A DNA stretch of 64,000 nt from Guyanagaster necrorhizus (Eukaryota > Basidiomycota > Agaricomycetes > Agaricales > Physalacriaceae): positions 124,001 through 188,000 of the forward strand of contig NW_025064934.1 in NCBI RefSeq assembly GCF_019112545.1, written 5' to 3'. The position numbers and the translations under genes were made by a program. Below, piece after piece: positions 10,332 to 21,500 of the stretch (its first letter is position 1; each line of letters starts with the position of its first letter). The notes beneath the pieces were generated by a model. It saw only the letters and a list, made by a program, of their open reading frames with translations. It did no database searches and was not told the DNA's origin.

Positions 10332-13300
10332 GCGCGAATCAGTAAACCTTATATATATAACCTACCATGTTCTCGTTTTCTTATGTTCCTTCGTTTGTGA
10401 TTATGACTGCGTGGGGACTGTCACGAACCACTTTGGTTTAATGGCCATTTCGGTGATCTCGGAAGCCCATTTGTTTGCCGCTGTATAATAGAGGGGTACT
10501 TGGAAATTAGCCGGCGCCGGAATTCGGCACGATGTCTGATCTTGCCCTGCGCTATATGGACCCAGCATCGACAAAAAACCAGCAAACGTACCAACCCAAC
10601 CCAGAGCGCACCCAGTCGCCGTCTAGAGGGCTCTTTACATGCACGCAAATCCTTTGTAGGGTAAGTTTTTCTGTGCTGGGACAACAAGGTCTCTGACCCC
10701 CCATTTCCAGCTGCAAAGACGTACAAGCCCTGGTTCCTACGTGGGTTATGTTGACCGAGGATGATACTGCAAATCTCATCGTTCCCTATATATAGTGATC
10801 ATTCCTGGCGAGTGCTGGCCCGAGGCATTCCTGGAAAGCTACAGTAGCATGCCCGTATCGTATATCTCATGAGACCAAGTCTCGCAGAGATTCGAGATTT
10901 GGTCCCCCCTCTCCGGAAAGATCTGAAGAACCTGTGTTGTTTATTATTCGCGTAGAGGATGAGGATGGCGAAGGGAAGTAGCTGCACGAAGCCTTTCTTG
11001 ATTCCACTACCCGCTCGACAGATGATGGGATGAGATGATGTACGGACTCAGAATAGACGAGCAGCATAAACCTCAAATCAGTGCATGGCTTTGTTTGGCA
11101 TACCGCGCTCCGTTCAGTCATTCAACGCAATCCCATCTACGATCCTGCTGGGAATTTTCAGCATCAACCAAAGATTATCGTTTCCCCCGAGCGTTTTGGA
11201 GTAGACTTTCTTTCTGTCAGTTTCCACGTGGTGGTAGTGCCAGTTTTCGCTCGCTTCCTGGGCTCACTACCCGCTAGTAGAAGTTGGATTGGAGGACTTT
11301 GTCTCGCGGCAACGCTCAGCAAGGATAGACTCCCCTCCCCCCCCTTCAATGTGAGATTCGGTAGTAGTCTCTGCCATGTATTCAACCCTTGCTTGTCAGC
11401 GTTGCGACTTCTAGCTGCCACCACAGACATATGGGTAGGCCCCATCCCATGGACCTCGTACCTGGCTCGCAATTGATTCTGTAAACTCTCTTATCTCTCA
11501 GGTGGTCATGCTCTGCAAGGCGACGACCTCTTGTCCAGTGGTTATTGCTGGAAAAAAAAAAATTCTTACTGAAAAACCCCCGCAGGGGCACACGCTTATT
11601 GCCGCAGCCATGCCTGTTTAATCTGATGAAGCAGGTCGCCGAGAGATTGAGATTCGGAACCCCCCTCGCCCTCGCTGATGGTAATGTCGGACCAAACGGG
11701 CGGGGTTCACTGTCGTGCGTACAGGGGAAGACAAACCGCTCAGAACGGAATCTCCTAGACCCTCGAGAGAAGCTCAGCGAGCGAGCGATCGTTCTTCCCC
11801 CCCACCACTCCATCCTATTCCGCTCTCGAGCTGCCACCGAAGACGAAGACGAAATTATACATTTCGCCTACCTCGCTCTCGTCCCTGAGGGCTGAGAGGT
11901 TTCCAATAATCTTTTTTCGGCTGACGAAGTTGTGTTATACGACGCACGTATTTCAACAACGTCCTTGTTATGATGTCGCTCGAGAACCCCGGAGGGGGGG
12001 GGGGAATTGGGAGTCTTTGTGAAGGGTATCAGATCTGCTATTAGTAGCAAAGGACAACCCCTCTGCGGCCACACATCCTATGGAATTGAGAGATACTTTG
12101 CCTGAGAGCGACTTTGCTGATATAGAGATTGGGTGTGTGTCGTAGATATATTGAAGCTGCATGGTGACTCTGAGGGAGTGGGGAAGAGCACCTATTCCGC
12201 CGCGGAAGAATCATGCTCATGCCCAACGGCGGCATCGATGGTTCCATGGATCCTCTACAGTGCACTGGTCTGCCCATATGTCTTTTCCATCCACTGTGAA
12301 CTGTGCACTCACGCCTTCTGTATTTAATCCTAGTTTTTTTTTTTCTTAAGCATTCAGCATTCAGCATTCATCGCCAGCCAACTTCGAGCGTCTAACGACC
12401 CAGTCTCCAGGTTCCCATATTACACGAGGAAGAGGGGGGGGTGGGACCTAAGCGGACAATTCCTAGGTACCCGGTACCGACCACTGGCACTATGATATTG
12501 GTAGTCACCACCCTCGGATCGACGTTTACTGCGCCGCAGATCCTCGTCTGGTGTAGCGAGAAATTGGCCTCGTGCACGTTCCTGGATTGAGATCCACAAA
12601 AGCGATAAACGCCACGAGGATACTAGTACTATTACAAACCTCTTCAAGTACTCCTCCGGTAAGCAAACTTCAAAAAACCAGCGGCGAGCAAGCCCAGCCG
12701 TCCCTCCGACAACCAAATCCCGTAACGCTTCTTTCCCCAAGGATCCCAACCTCCGCTGAACGCCGTCTTCAAGAACATGCCAGGCTCTCTATTGTCTTCA
12801 AGCGCCCATTGTCGTGCAAATCGAACCAATGACGAGCTCCGGCGTCTGGGAGACGTATAGCCGCTGCTGATACTTGTCCTCCAACCGGGCCACGAGTCGA
12901 GTTGTTACCCGTCCTGGGGGGGCCCATTGATGAAAGCCGAGCAGACTGTCTGACTGTCTGTGTGGACCTCGAAGAAACAATTCTGTATCCCGTGGGGCGC
13001 AGCATGCACCAACCTCGCAACGGACTACCATTTCTCAATCCTACGACGAACAGTAAGATGACGAAAGGGCGTTTGGTATACTCGTACTCACATAAGTGAC
13101 TGTCCCTCTCGCACCACCCAGTCGCAGCGAGCGCGTCATCGTGTCTTCAAAGGTTGTACCTACCCATACCCATACCCATACCCCACCAAACACCTTCAGC
13201 CTCGATGGTGGCTCCCATAGATCCATCTTCGTTCCTGCGAGCTGCAAGTCGATCGATCCTGAAACGCTGCCTTTTTTTTTTTCCCCCGAATGGGTGTGCA

Positions 13301-14054
13301 CAGGGTCCAATTCGTTTCGCCAAATTCGGGCCCAGCCTGGGTAGGTGAGCGAGCGAGCGATCAGGGGATGAGGTCGACGGCGGGGCTTCTACTCACCGGG
13401 GGGGTACTAAGATAAGATCGTAGGGGAGGGGCTGTCCACCCCGTTGTATGACCCAATGTAACTTGGTTGGGGTCCTCTGATGGCGGAGGCACCGTCAGAG
13501 TGATAATGGGAGTTGCGCTTAGGGCCGTTGGTGATTTCTCGTTTGACTTCTTTTGGTCGGACCGGTCGTGGCACGGACGTTTGCGGGGGGGTTATCCATA
13601 TAGTTCAGAGCATCGATGGGTCATTTGTATTCATCTGATAAAGCTCAGGAGAGTCCGTCGATGCTCCGCCATGCAGGTAACGTCTTTGGGGTGCACAGTT
13701 CTGTAGCAGTGAGCACTACAAGTTCTCTTCTCTGAGAAAAGTCGCAGCCAAGTCAGAATGGAAACGGAAACGTCGCTGCCAAAGTCTGGATTATTTCAAA
13801 GTGTCCAACAAACTCGTGCTTATTAAGACGCAAGTGAGTCATATATATATACATATTTCTCGGTGGATCTATAGAACAGGATAAGCATGAAGCTGAAGCA
13901 AGCATGAGTGCATGCCAGGCACTTGTCACAGAATACTGAATCAGGACGAACGGGCAAACAACGCTGGTTTATCATCTTCTCTTGTGGCCCATACTGCCAA
14001 CTCTGACCAACGTAAGCGATCCGTGTATCCTGCTAGTCTTGCTGCTGTTCCTAA
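10332..14054. other. Gene-poor host DNA with simple repeats
   Basis: Nearly 3.7 kb of CpG-normal sequence with no recognised gene. It contains an 11-base G run at 11994-12004, a cccatac repeat near 13160-13185, gagc repeats near 13345 and several T and A runs. Open frames up to about 150 codons overlap on both strands and show no motif. Untranslated, regulatory or long-decayed DNA are all possible. Confidence 0.4.
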
Positions 14055-14275
14055 TGTCGAGAAGAGCTGAGATTGGCCAGAGAGCCTTTGCTGTATCAAT
14101 ATAGTGTTCCGAAAGTGCGCGTTGTCTGCACAGATACGGCCGTGACGCGAGCTGAGGATGTATATACTGCCCAGATCGACAAGGAACTGGACGAGGACCT
14201 GAAGGCCATTTTCAAGTACTTGTCTGAGTTTGGGTCGCTTTCTGAGGGACGGATTGTCGACAGGGAAATGATTCG
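14055..14275 (+). pseudogene. Unidentified coding fragment
   Basis: One frame has strong coding character (ELDEDLKAIFKYLSEFGSL preceded by VPKVRVVCTDTAVTRAEDV), with G/C-ending codons, and stops at a plausible donor (GTGCGT at 14276). The frame is closed upstream by TAA at 14052-14054 with no ATG and no obvious acceptor, and I find no continuation downstream. It looks like one exon of a real or broken gene. I do not recognise the family. Confidence 0.35.
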
Positions 14276-15866
14276 GTGCGTCACTTGTTTTCTTTAAACC
14301 CATCTGGAAGTGTCGATCTGGTCAAGAACCAAGATCAGCGGGCCAAGGCGGCGAGAACGCAGTCCACGTGACTGTATGCGCTTCCAAGGATAGAAGCTTG
14401 CGATGATGGGCTTCTCCAAATCTGGCTTATCTTGCCACCCCTAAACCGTCGGCAAATATACGCCGTCTGGCCATCACGCTTGGTTTGATAGATATGATCT
14501 TTCAACCCGTACAACGGCAACCAGACTCAAGCGTCTCACGGCCCAAAATTGTCTCCGTTACAGCCCGTTACCCAAGATATCTTAGCGCGGGTCGGTCACA
14601 CCAGGTACCGACCACCACCCTCGAATCGGTTTGCTGCGCCGCAGACTCCCACCGCTTTTCCACCTGGGGAAAGAAGGGCATGCCCTCATATATGCGCCTG
14701 TCAGGTTGGGATACATGTCATAGTTATCATTCGCCCTCTTAAATCATGCAACTGAAACTTATCATCATGATGAACTCCAAGTGACGCGTGACGTCATTAG
14801 ACTCGTATCGGTGAATCACTTAATGACTCGGAATTTGATTTTGACTTTTTTCCACAACCCCGTCGGGCAATGCGACTTTCCGCTCTCTCAAAAAAGAGGT
14901 CACGTACGTAAAACTCACAAATTGACGTTTTCGCTCCGAAAAGTTGACGAACTTCGATATAGGCACAACAACGTATGAAAAATGAAAAACGGCCCCGAAC
15001 TCAAAAACGTCCGGTCAACGGATTTGTGGTTTTTTTTTTATCGAAACGAACAAAGAGAAAGGCTGGCTATTCGCAGAGACCGTACGAGAACGAAAAGTCT
15101 TCGCCAGAGTCTTATTAGACTCTGTCCAATCCCTGACTGGCTGCCTTCCTTTGAGCCCAGAAGCATTACGGTTGCATGTTTCCTAAAAATACCAGCCCGA
15201 TATCGAGATGGCGGAAAGAATGCGCCTCTTGGTGCTTTACAGATAAGGACATTGGCGGCATCATCCGTTTTTCCTTCGTTCCAGGTATCTGCGGGGATAC
15301 ACATGCTCCAGAATCATTCCTTACGCGCTCGAGAGTTAAAGACTAACGGAAACGGGTTCTTCAAGATGGGTGAACCCTACCCGTTCTTCACTCCTTTCAT
15401 TCGGTTATAGGGGCAGACTATGCTTCTTAAGACCTTTTTTTACGACAGTGCTCTCACGATGATTCTTTTTTCCCTTATCATGAGCGCGGAAATCGCGGAA
15501 TCTGATTCTTTCTCATCCTTTCGTCATAATAATTCTTCTTTTTCTTCCCGACGTCGCATGCGGGGTTTGGATGGGTATACAGCGATACATGATTGGAGTA
15601 CATTTGAATGATGAATTTGCGTCTATCTATGGCAAGCCTTGGGTATGCAGTAAGAGTGAAAGGGAAAGGGAGAGGCGATTCCGGTTTTATGTTAGCGAGA
15701 AGGAAAACAACAAAAACAAAAAAACAAAAAGGATATAATAAGATAACTCCCGAGTCCTGAATGAAAGAATGTGGGTGAAATCCCTAATGGTGTCGCGTCC
15801 TGGAGGAGATGGGATGAGCGACATTGAACGAAGAATGGAAGAGAAGGAACGGCAAATCACTTTAAT
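14276..15866. other. Intergenic, no gene recognised
   Basis: No gene recognised. 14,600-14,650 shares short words (ggtaccgacca, accctcg, tgcgccgcaga) with 12,470-12,540. The last 400 bp are purine-rich on + and may be the 3' flank of the following minus-strand gene. Confidence 0.35.
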
Positions 15867-16377
15867 TTAGAAGTGAGAGTCCTGCAATGCCCCGTCAGCG
15901 ACCAAGCCAATGACTAGCAGCGGCACGCACTTCAATATCACCAACGACACTTGCATACTGAGGAACGTCCGCCTCCTCGACTGGTTGATATTGCGCGCAG
16001 CGTCCGCCGCATTATTAGAGGACACCTGCCCCACCGTCTCTTGCGCGCACGTCTCATCTATAAAGTAAAGTCAGCGATAACGACTCCCTCGCCACCACCA
16101 CCACCACCACCACCTTAGTAAGTAAAAAAAAAAAAAGAAACGCACCTGGGTCATCCAGATTGATAACAGCCGACACCCTCAACGGCGACCGCTTAGCCCC
16201 CTGGCGGCCCCTCTGCCGCCTCCCCGGGCTCCCATTGCGCCTGCTGCTCCGCCTCCGCTGGAGGTACCGCCGATCCTCGAACACATGCGGTGCGATCCCG
16301 CTGATGACCTCGCGGGGTGTGGGCTTGAAGTTGGCGATGGCGGCCGCGAGCGTTGCTTGGTCGTGGATATCAGTCAT
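15867..16377 (-). CDS. Small basic protein with C-terminal membrane segment, unknown function
   Basis: Two exons (16146-16377, 15867-16057) encode 140 residues. It starts MTDIHDQATLAAAIANFKPT, has a strongly basic middle (RRYLQRRRSSRR, RRQRGRQGAKR), an acidic/polar stretch (DETCAQETVGQVSSNNAADA) and then a hydrophobic segment (MQVSLVILKCVPLLVIGLVA) with a short tail ending DSHF. The layout fits a tail-anchored membrane protein with its N-terminus in the cytosol. The intron has a GTGCGT donor and TAG acceptor and spans a CCA repeat. An in-frame extension upstream runs through a poly-G/poly-P tract and is less likely to be coding. Family not recognised. Confidence 0.55.
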
Positions 16378-16617
16378 CGTGGTAGTTGGTAGTTGGTGCT
16401 TAGTGGGGAAAAGAGTGAAGAGGGGAAGAGAGGGAAAAGAAGGTGGGAGAAGGGGCCCACCACCCAATCTCGATAAAAGAGCTGCTGCGTGCGGCACTGC
16501 TTCCAGCCGCTTATTAATAGCCTGCTGTTGGTGGCCCATCGAGGCACGTTTCCCGACTTTTGTTATTATTATTTTAAGCCCCGTTAGCCACTGCATTATT
16601 CTGAGAGAAAGGGGAGT

Positions 16618-16644
16618 GGGGGGGGGGGGGGGGGGGGGGGGGGG
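16618..16644 (+). repeat. Poly-G tract, 27 bases
   Basis: An uninterrupted run of 27 G upstream of the small membrane-protein gene (C-rich on that gene's strand). Such runs can fold as G-quadruplexes and their length is error-prone in sequencing. Confidence 0.9.
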
Positions 16645-17030
16645 CGGTGCGCTATCGTCGCCGACGACGGTGAACTGGAAAGAAAGAAAGAAACCGTTCT
16701 CACGTGGTCGGTCGCTTGGCGAAATCTCGGTTGACAAATTCAGATGTGTTAACCGATGGCACTGCCTAATAGTAATAGTAATAGTAATATTGCTACTACC
16801 CGTCGGCTCCACTTGGTATTATGTACAGCCATCCACATTGAAAGCCTGAAGCTTGATATATACAGCGTTGGGGGAGGGAGGGAGGAGAACGAACCCCAGT
16901 GAACTCTGAACAAGACGCGCGGTTTTAACCTATATTGCCTAGCCGCGTCGAGAACAGGATGTCGGTCTGACACCCCCCAGCGGCGGCGAGGGGGGGGGGG
17001 GATAAACAGGAAGAGAGAAGTGTCATTTAA
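16645..17030. other. Intergenic with second poly-G run
   Basis: Contains a TAATAG microsatellite near 16767-16790 and a 12-base G run at 16990-17001. No gene seen. Confidence 0.5.
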
Positions 17031-17330
17031 CGGAGAAACCTGTGCCAGCAATCCACACACTGTCCTCCAGGTTGATGTCAAAAATTCATTCATATTCACC
17101 ATGTCCGACAAGCATGGGCCAAGGGAGAGAGGTGGGGGATAAGAAGCGAGTCGGACCACGGGGAGATCGAGTGTACTTGCTATATATCATGTATGAGTCG
17201 ACCCGGAGTAGATATTGCAATTGATGATGCATGACGTCATGGAGAGGAAAGGGATCGTTGTCGATATGTGGGTGGATCCGGTGAATGCAATATTTACAAG
17301 CAAGGGGGGGCATGCTGTCAACCTGTTGCT
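17031..17330 (+). repeat. Dispersed repeat X, copy 1
   Basis: About 300 bp match 51,937-52,253 in the same orientation with small indels. Shared words include caagcatgggccaaggga, gaggtgggggataagaag, tacttgctatatatcatgta and atattgcaattgatga, ending at caacctgttgc. It is non-coding as far as I can see. It lies immediately left of the retroelement block, with the other copy right of the block. Terminal repeats were not identified, so it may be part of a larger element. Confidence 0.8.
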
Positions 17331-17363
17331 GATGGCTGACTAGGGACAGTTGGTATCTTAGTT

Positions 17364-17380
17364 GGGGGGGGGGGGGGGGG
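17364..17380 (+). repeat. Poly-G tract, 17 bases, at the left edge of the AT-rich block
   Basis: Marks almost exactly the change from CpG-normal host DNA to CpG-depleted DNA. Confidence 0.85.
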
Positions 17381-18113
17381 ATAATGTGCCAGGCAACCAT
17401 ACCAGATAGAAAAGAGGATATATTTATCACTTTTTACCCAGTTAGCTACTCTGTACCAACCATAGTAAGATGCACTAAGCAAGTGATTACCTGGAAAGAG
17501 CATAGTTCCCTCGAGTGCAGCATCTCTATGTCTAGCAGAGACTAGGGCATTAGTGGGCCTCTCTGTGCAACACACATGGTTTCCAGGTCTGAGAACAGAG
17601 ATCTGCATGATCAGCATGATGACAAGAACCAGGGTCCAGCCTGATTGGCTGACCAGGTAGCCATGTATGAGCTCATATCTGTCAGGAAATGAGTTTAGCC
17701 TTCCTGGTTGCATCAGCAAGCATATTAGTCAGTAATTGATTATATTAGTCAGCTATAGGTAGCTAAGAAGTATAAATACTAGATCATGTATAGAGGGAGG
17801 GCAGGTTTCTGACCCTCTCTCAAAGCACTACTAGGTGAATAGTATGAGTTGTGTTTGGTTAAGAGCTTCAAGTCATAGACTCAATCTGAATAGCATTGTG
17901 GTGATCAGGTCACTTTGTTTTGTGCAAGAACCCTCAGAAAGCAACCAAAAGTGATATCAGACTATCAGAACAGACCCAAGACAGTTCAGAACAGTCAGTT
18001 TTGTGTATAAGTCACAATCAGGTGCATTGTATCAGTTCAGAAACTGCACCAGGCAGACCATTTGAGATAAGTTTTGTTGTGTTCAGTAACACAGACAGCT
18101 TTGTCTGAGTAAA
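17381..18113. mobile_element. AT-rich, CpG-poor remnant left of Gypsy-1
   Basis: No coding frame. It has a TATA-like tataaatac at about 17,771 followed by a long leader-like stretch up to the Gypsy-1 5' LTR, which would suit an older LTR fragment into which Gypsy-1 inserted. Ends and target duplication were not found. Confidence 0.35.
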
Positions 18114-18583
18114 TGTTACAATTTTTCCTTTATTCTATTTCTTTTCTTACAATTAACCTCTATTTATGCTTAGTCAGGGTGCTTAAAGGGAGTGCTTAAG
18201 ACTATGAGACAAGGCTTAGTCATCACAACTAGCCAAGTCTGTCATTGTCTTTTGACACAACAGTGTTGCCTGATAATGCACAATTGATCTTTTATGTATA
18301 GTAGCAACACCCAAGGACAATGGGCACAAAGGATATGACAACACACAATAGGCAGTAGTATTAATAGTTGACACTTGTACAGTATTTAAAGAGGCTCACT
18401 CTTGCTGGGAAACCCCAGCTTCAAGCTAAAGTTTATCTTCACACCATTCTATACTTGAGCCAATTTTAAGGCTTTGTAACACATTGATCAGAATATGCAT
18501 CAGTAAACTTAGTCAATCTCCTGAAGTGCAAGAGGACTTCTGTTTATCATGTGTTTCTGTTCATGTAATGCTTGGATCTAACA
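18114..18583 (+). repeat. Gypsy-1 5' LTR (470 bp)
   Basis: Starts TGTTACAATTTTTCC and ends GGATCTAACA, giving TG...CA ends. The first 220 bp match 41,156-41,334. It contains a TATA-like tatttaaag near 18,382. Confidence 0.8.
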
Positions 18584-18599
18584 ATTAGCTTGAAGCTTC

Positions 18600-21500
18600 C
18601 TTTTCCCTTTCCTCACACACTATAGTGTGGAGGAAATCAAATGCCCTCTATCAACACATCAGACCTGAACTTTGACTGAGAGTTCTTCGAACTTCTTGCA
18701 TCCATCATCAGAATATTGTTGGAATTGTTAGTGATCATCCAGCTGTGCTAGGGATGCCATTCAATTACCACTTGAGCTATCAGGCATTACAATGAGTTTC
18801 AACACATCTGACATATGCTATATAATGTAACCCCAGACCTTTCCCTACATGACATCCCTGAATCCTGATGAACATTCCACCAGCCTCTGACAAGCCCTCT
18901 ACCTGAAGCCAGGCCTAGCAGCCCATATCAAGAGGATGTTCAAGAAGAAGAAAGACATAGATACCCTCCTCAATGACCCAACAGCAGAAGTAGTGACCCT
19001 TGCATCGCAGGATTCAGGAACTCATGGGTCCTGACCTCCATCTCTGATCATGAAGACAAGAATATCCTGGAGAATTTCTTTCAGCAGTCTCCCTCCTTCA
19101 ATCCTTCCAGTGCCTTTTGAATCCATGGGATTGCTGACCATGCCAGAGATTCTCTTGATGCTGCTTGGATGGCTTCAAGACCCCCTCAAACATCATCTAG
19201 AAGCCAGTCTTGCAGCATCTCACCCCATCACTCTGCTGGAACCAGTGCCAGAATGGGAAGGGCACTCTCAGACAGGCTTGACAATGAGTGACAAATCTGA
19301 GAAAACCAAAATGAGATCATCCACTGCCTATTCCCCACATGGGACCTCAATGTCCTATTCAACTATGATGAAGCCCTCTGGCAGGAGGAGCAAAGATAGC
19401 AAAATGCTCTGCAGCTGGCCTGAAGTGAGCTCAAGGAGCACATCATTAATAGAAGGAGGGAGGCAAATAAGGCTGCTGAGTATGATTGGCAGCATCAGGA
19501 GCAGCAGTGGAATGTTGAAAGAGTCTGATTGGAGAGGGCCAATGTCTCCAACTGGTACAGACTCTGACCAGAAGTCACATCAGTACTTGCACCAGTACAA
19601 GCAGACTGCTCCCTCTCAACTCTGATATTCAGAGAGCCTAGTACAATCAAGTCTGACCCCTGGGCCCCAGAGCACTGAGAAAATGCAGAAGTCCTCACAG
19701 CAGATGAGGCCTAAGCCAGAGGTGATCAGGTCACTTCTCCAACTCAGGACAATATCCTAAGAACTGCCCCATGCTCTCCAATCCTCTAGTATCCCTCTCT
19801 CCAATGAATTCCTAGTGTCAATACTACTTTTGAGGATGACAAGTCTGTCCTCAGACACTATAGACTATGAGTACCTAACAATACCCACATCTCCACCCAT
19901 GCTCTCCAAAGGTTCCTTAGGAGCTGAGTGATTGGGCAGCTCCTTGACAATGGATACTGCTGAAACATCTGCCTCTATCATGAGTGAGTGGCAGTGGCCC
20001 AAGCAGTGGGAGGAAACTGGTATGACTCCAATATCAGGAGTCAATCCACTGCCACCTATCTTGATGCCTCAAACTTTTCAAGCCCCATTGCTGAGCCCAG
20101 CATCCAGCCACAGCAGTGGATCAATAAAGACAATATGACCAACAGGGGACAAGGAGAATTTCTATGATCCACTGACATGCTCTCTCCATGTTCAGGCATG
20201 TAAAATTGCAAAAATTGTGAATACATGGACTGCATTCCAGACCAGTAAGCATGTAACAGAAAATAGGACTAGAGTGCACAGAAACCTAGCTATCATAATG
20301 ATAAACTGAAGTAACAATAAGCAGAGTGCATGGCCTAGTAACAGACTAATACCAGAGAGATTAGGCTGCATGTGAGGTCCCAGCACTTGGCCCCAAATGT
20401 GCCAATACTATTATGAGAGGGCATGCTAAAAATAAAAAGATTATGATAGAAATATGATCAGTAAGTCTGATCACATTGACCAAAGATGCACAGCCATTGA
20501 TGCACTGATGAGATATATCTTAGAACAGAGAACTGAGATCCAAAGAAAGGTATCTGAGTAAATGGGTACTGAACAGAGAAATAGACTAATGACAACAAGC
20601 TAATAAGTAGAGGAATATTACTCCAGGAATGAATAGTATGGATACTGCCCTGAGCCTTGCATGTGCATACATATGGTGCCTTAGTGTGCATAACACAGCA
20701 AGGGACTCTGCATTATACCAAAAAATGGCACCTTTAGTGAGTCAGATGGAATGACTGATTGGACACAGGGAAGCAGAACATAGCCATTGTGGCTGGCTCC
20801 TGGCATGAGAAATAACTCCAGAGGTCTGGGACAGTTTACCACTGTCAGAGATGTCACTGGGGAAAGAAGAAAGCAAGCAGACCTGGCAAGGCCAGCTAGC
20901 CAATGTCAGCTAGTGAAGGAACAGCAGGCACAGTCATCACTTGGAAGAGAATAAGTGTGATGACTGTGATATGCATGTGAATAATACCCACAGGATCTGA
21001 CATGGAGTCCTGTGCTTTGAGGATACCATAGTAGGAGTGTATTAGTAAGTACCATAGTAGAGTATTTAAATACAGTATTGTATGACTGGAGGAAGAAGTT
21101 TCTGACCCCCCACAGTTGCAGTGTATTGAGCATAGAAAGTCTTGCACTCTAGCTCTGGGTTTGTGTTAGTAACTCTGGGTGAGAGAATAAACTGATTATT
21201 GATATCATTAAGAGTGCTGTGAGAACTAAGCGAGGCATCAAAGCTCATGAAGGACTTGAGCCCAGTTTGATAAGAGGTTTTAGATTGTGCTCTAATCTGA
21301 GAATAAGAGAGCAGTGTCTGAAGGGCATCATCTTGAGTTTTTGAGGTATTTGTGATGCATGGCACTACAGGTGGCAGAGGTTCAAACCCTTTGGTCTGTC
21401 AGATGGTGTTTTATTGTGTTTTGTGTCTCTGGATCACATAGGTTTGAATCCTGTGGATCTATAATCAGTTTGGAAGCTTGTGAACAGAGATCTGTGCTCT

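Noticed and set aside
16054..16812. 252-codon open frame read as one exon
   Set aside because: It passes through the poly-G/poly-C tract and reads through the intron of the small membrane protein; the shorter two-exon model is better supported.
20192..20386. Hydrophobic 64-codon minus-strand frame recurring in each 1.8-kb repeat
   Set aside because: It varies with repeat decay, has no start context or conservation beyond the DNA itself, and looks like a by-product of the T-rich strand.
21359..21440. tRNA-like or SINE-like origin for the 1.8-kb repeat because of B-box-like words
   Set aside because: No matching A box or cloverleaf could be drawn; kept only as a remark under the repeat finding.
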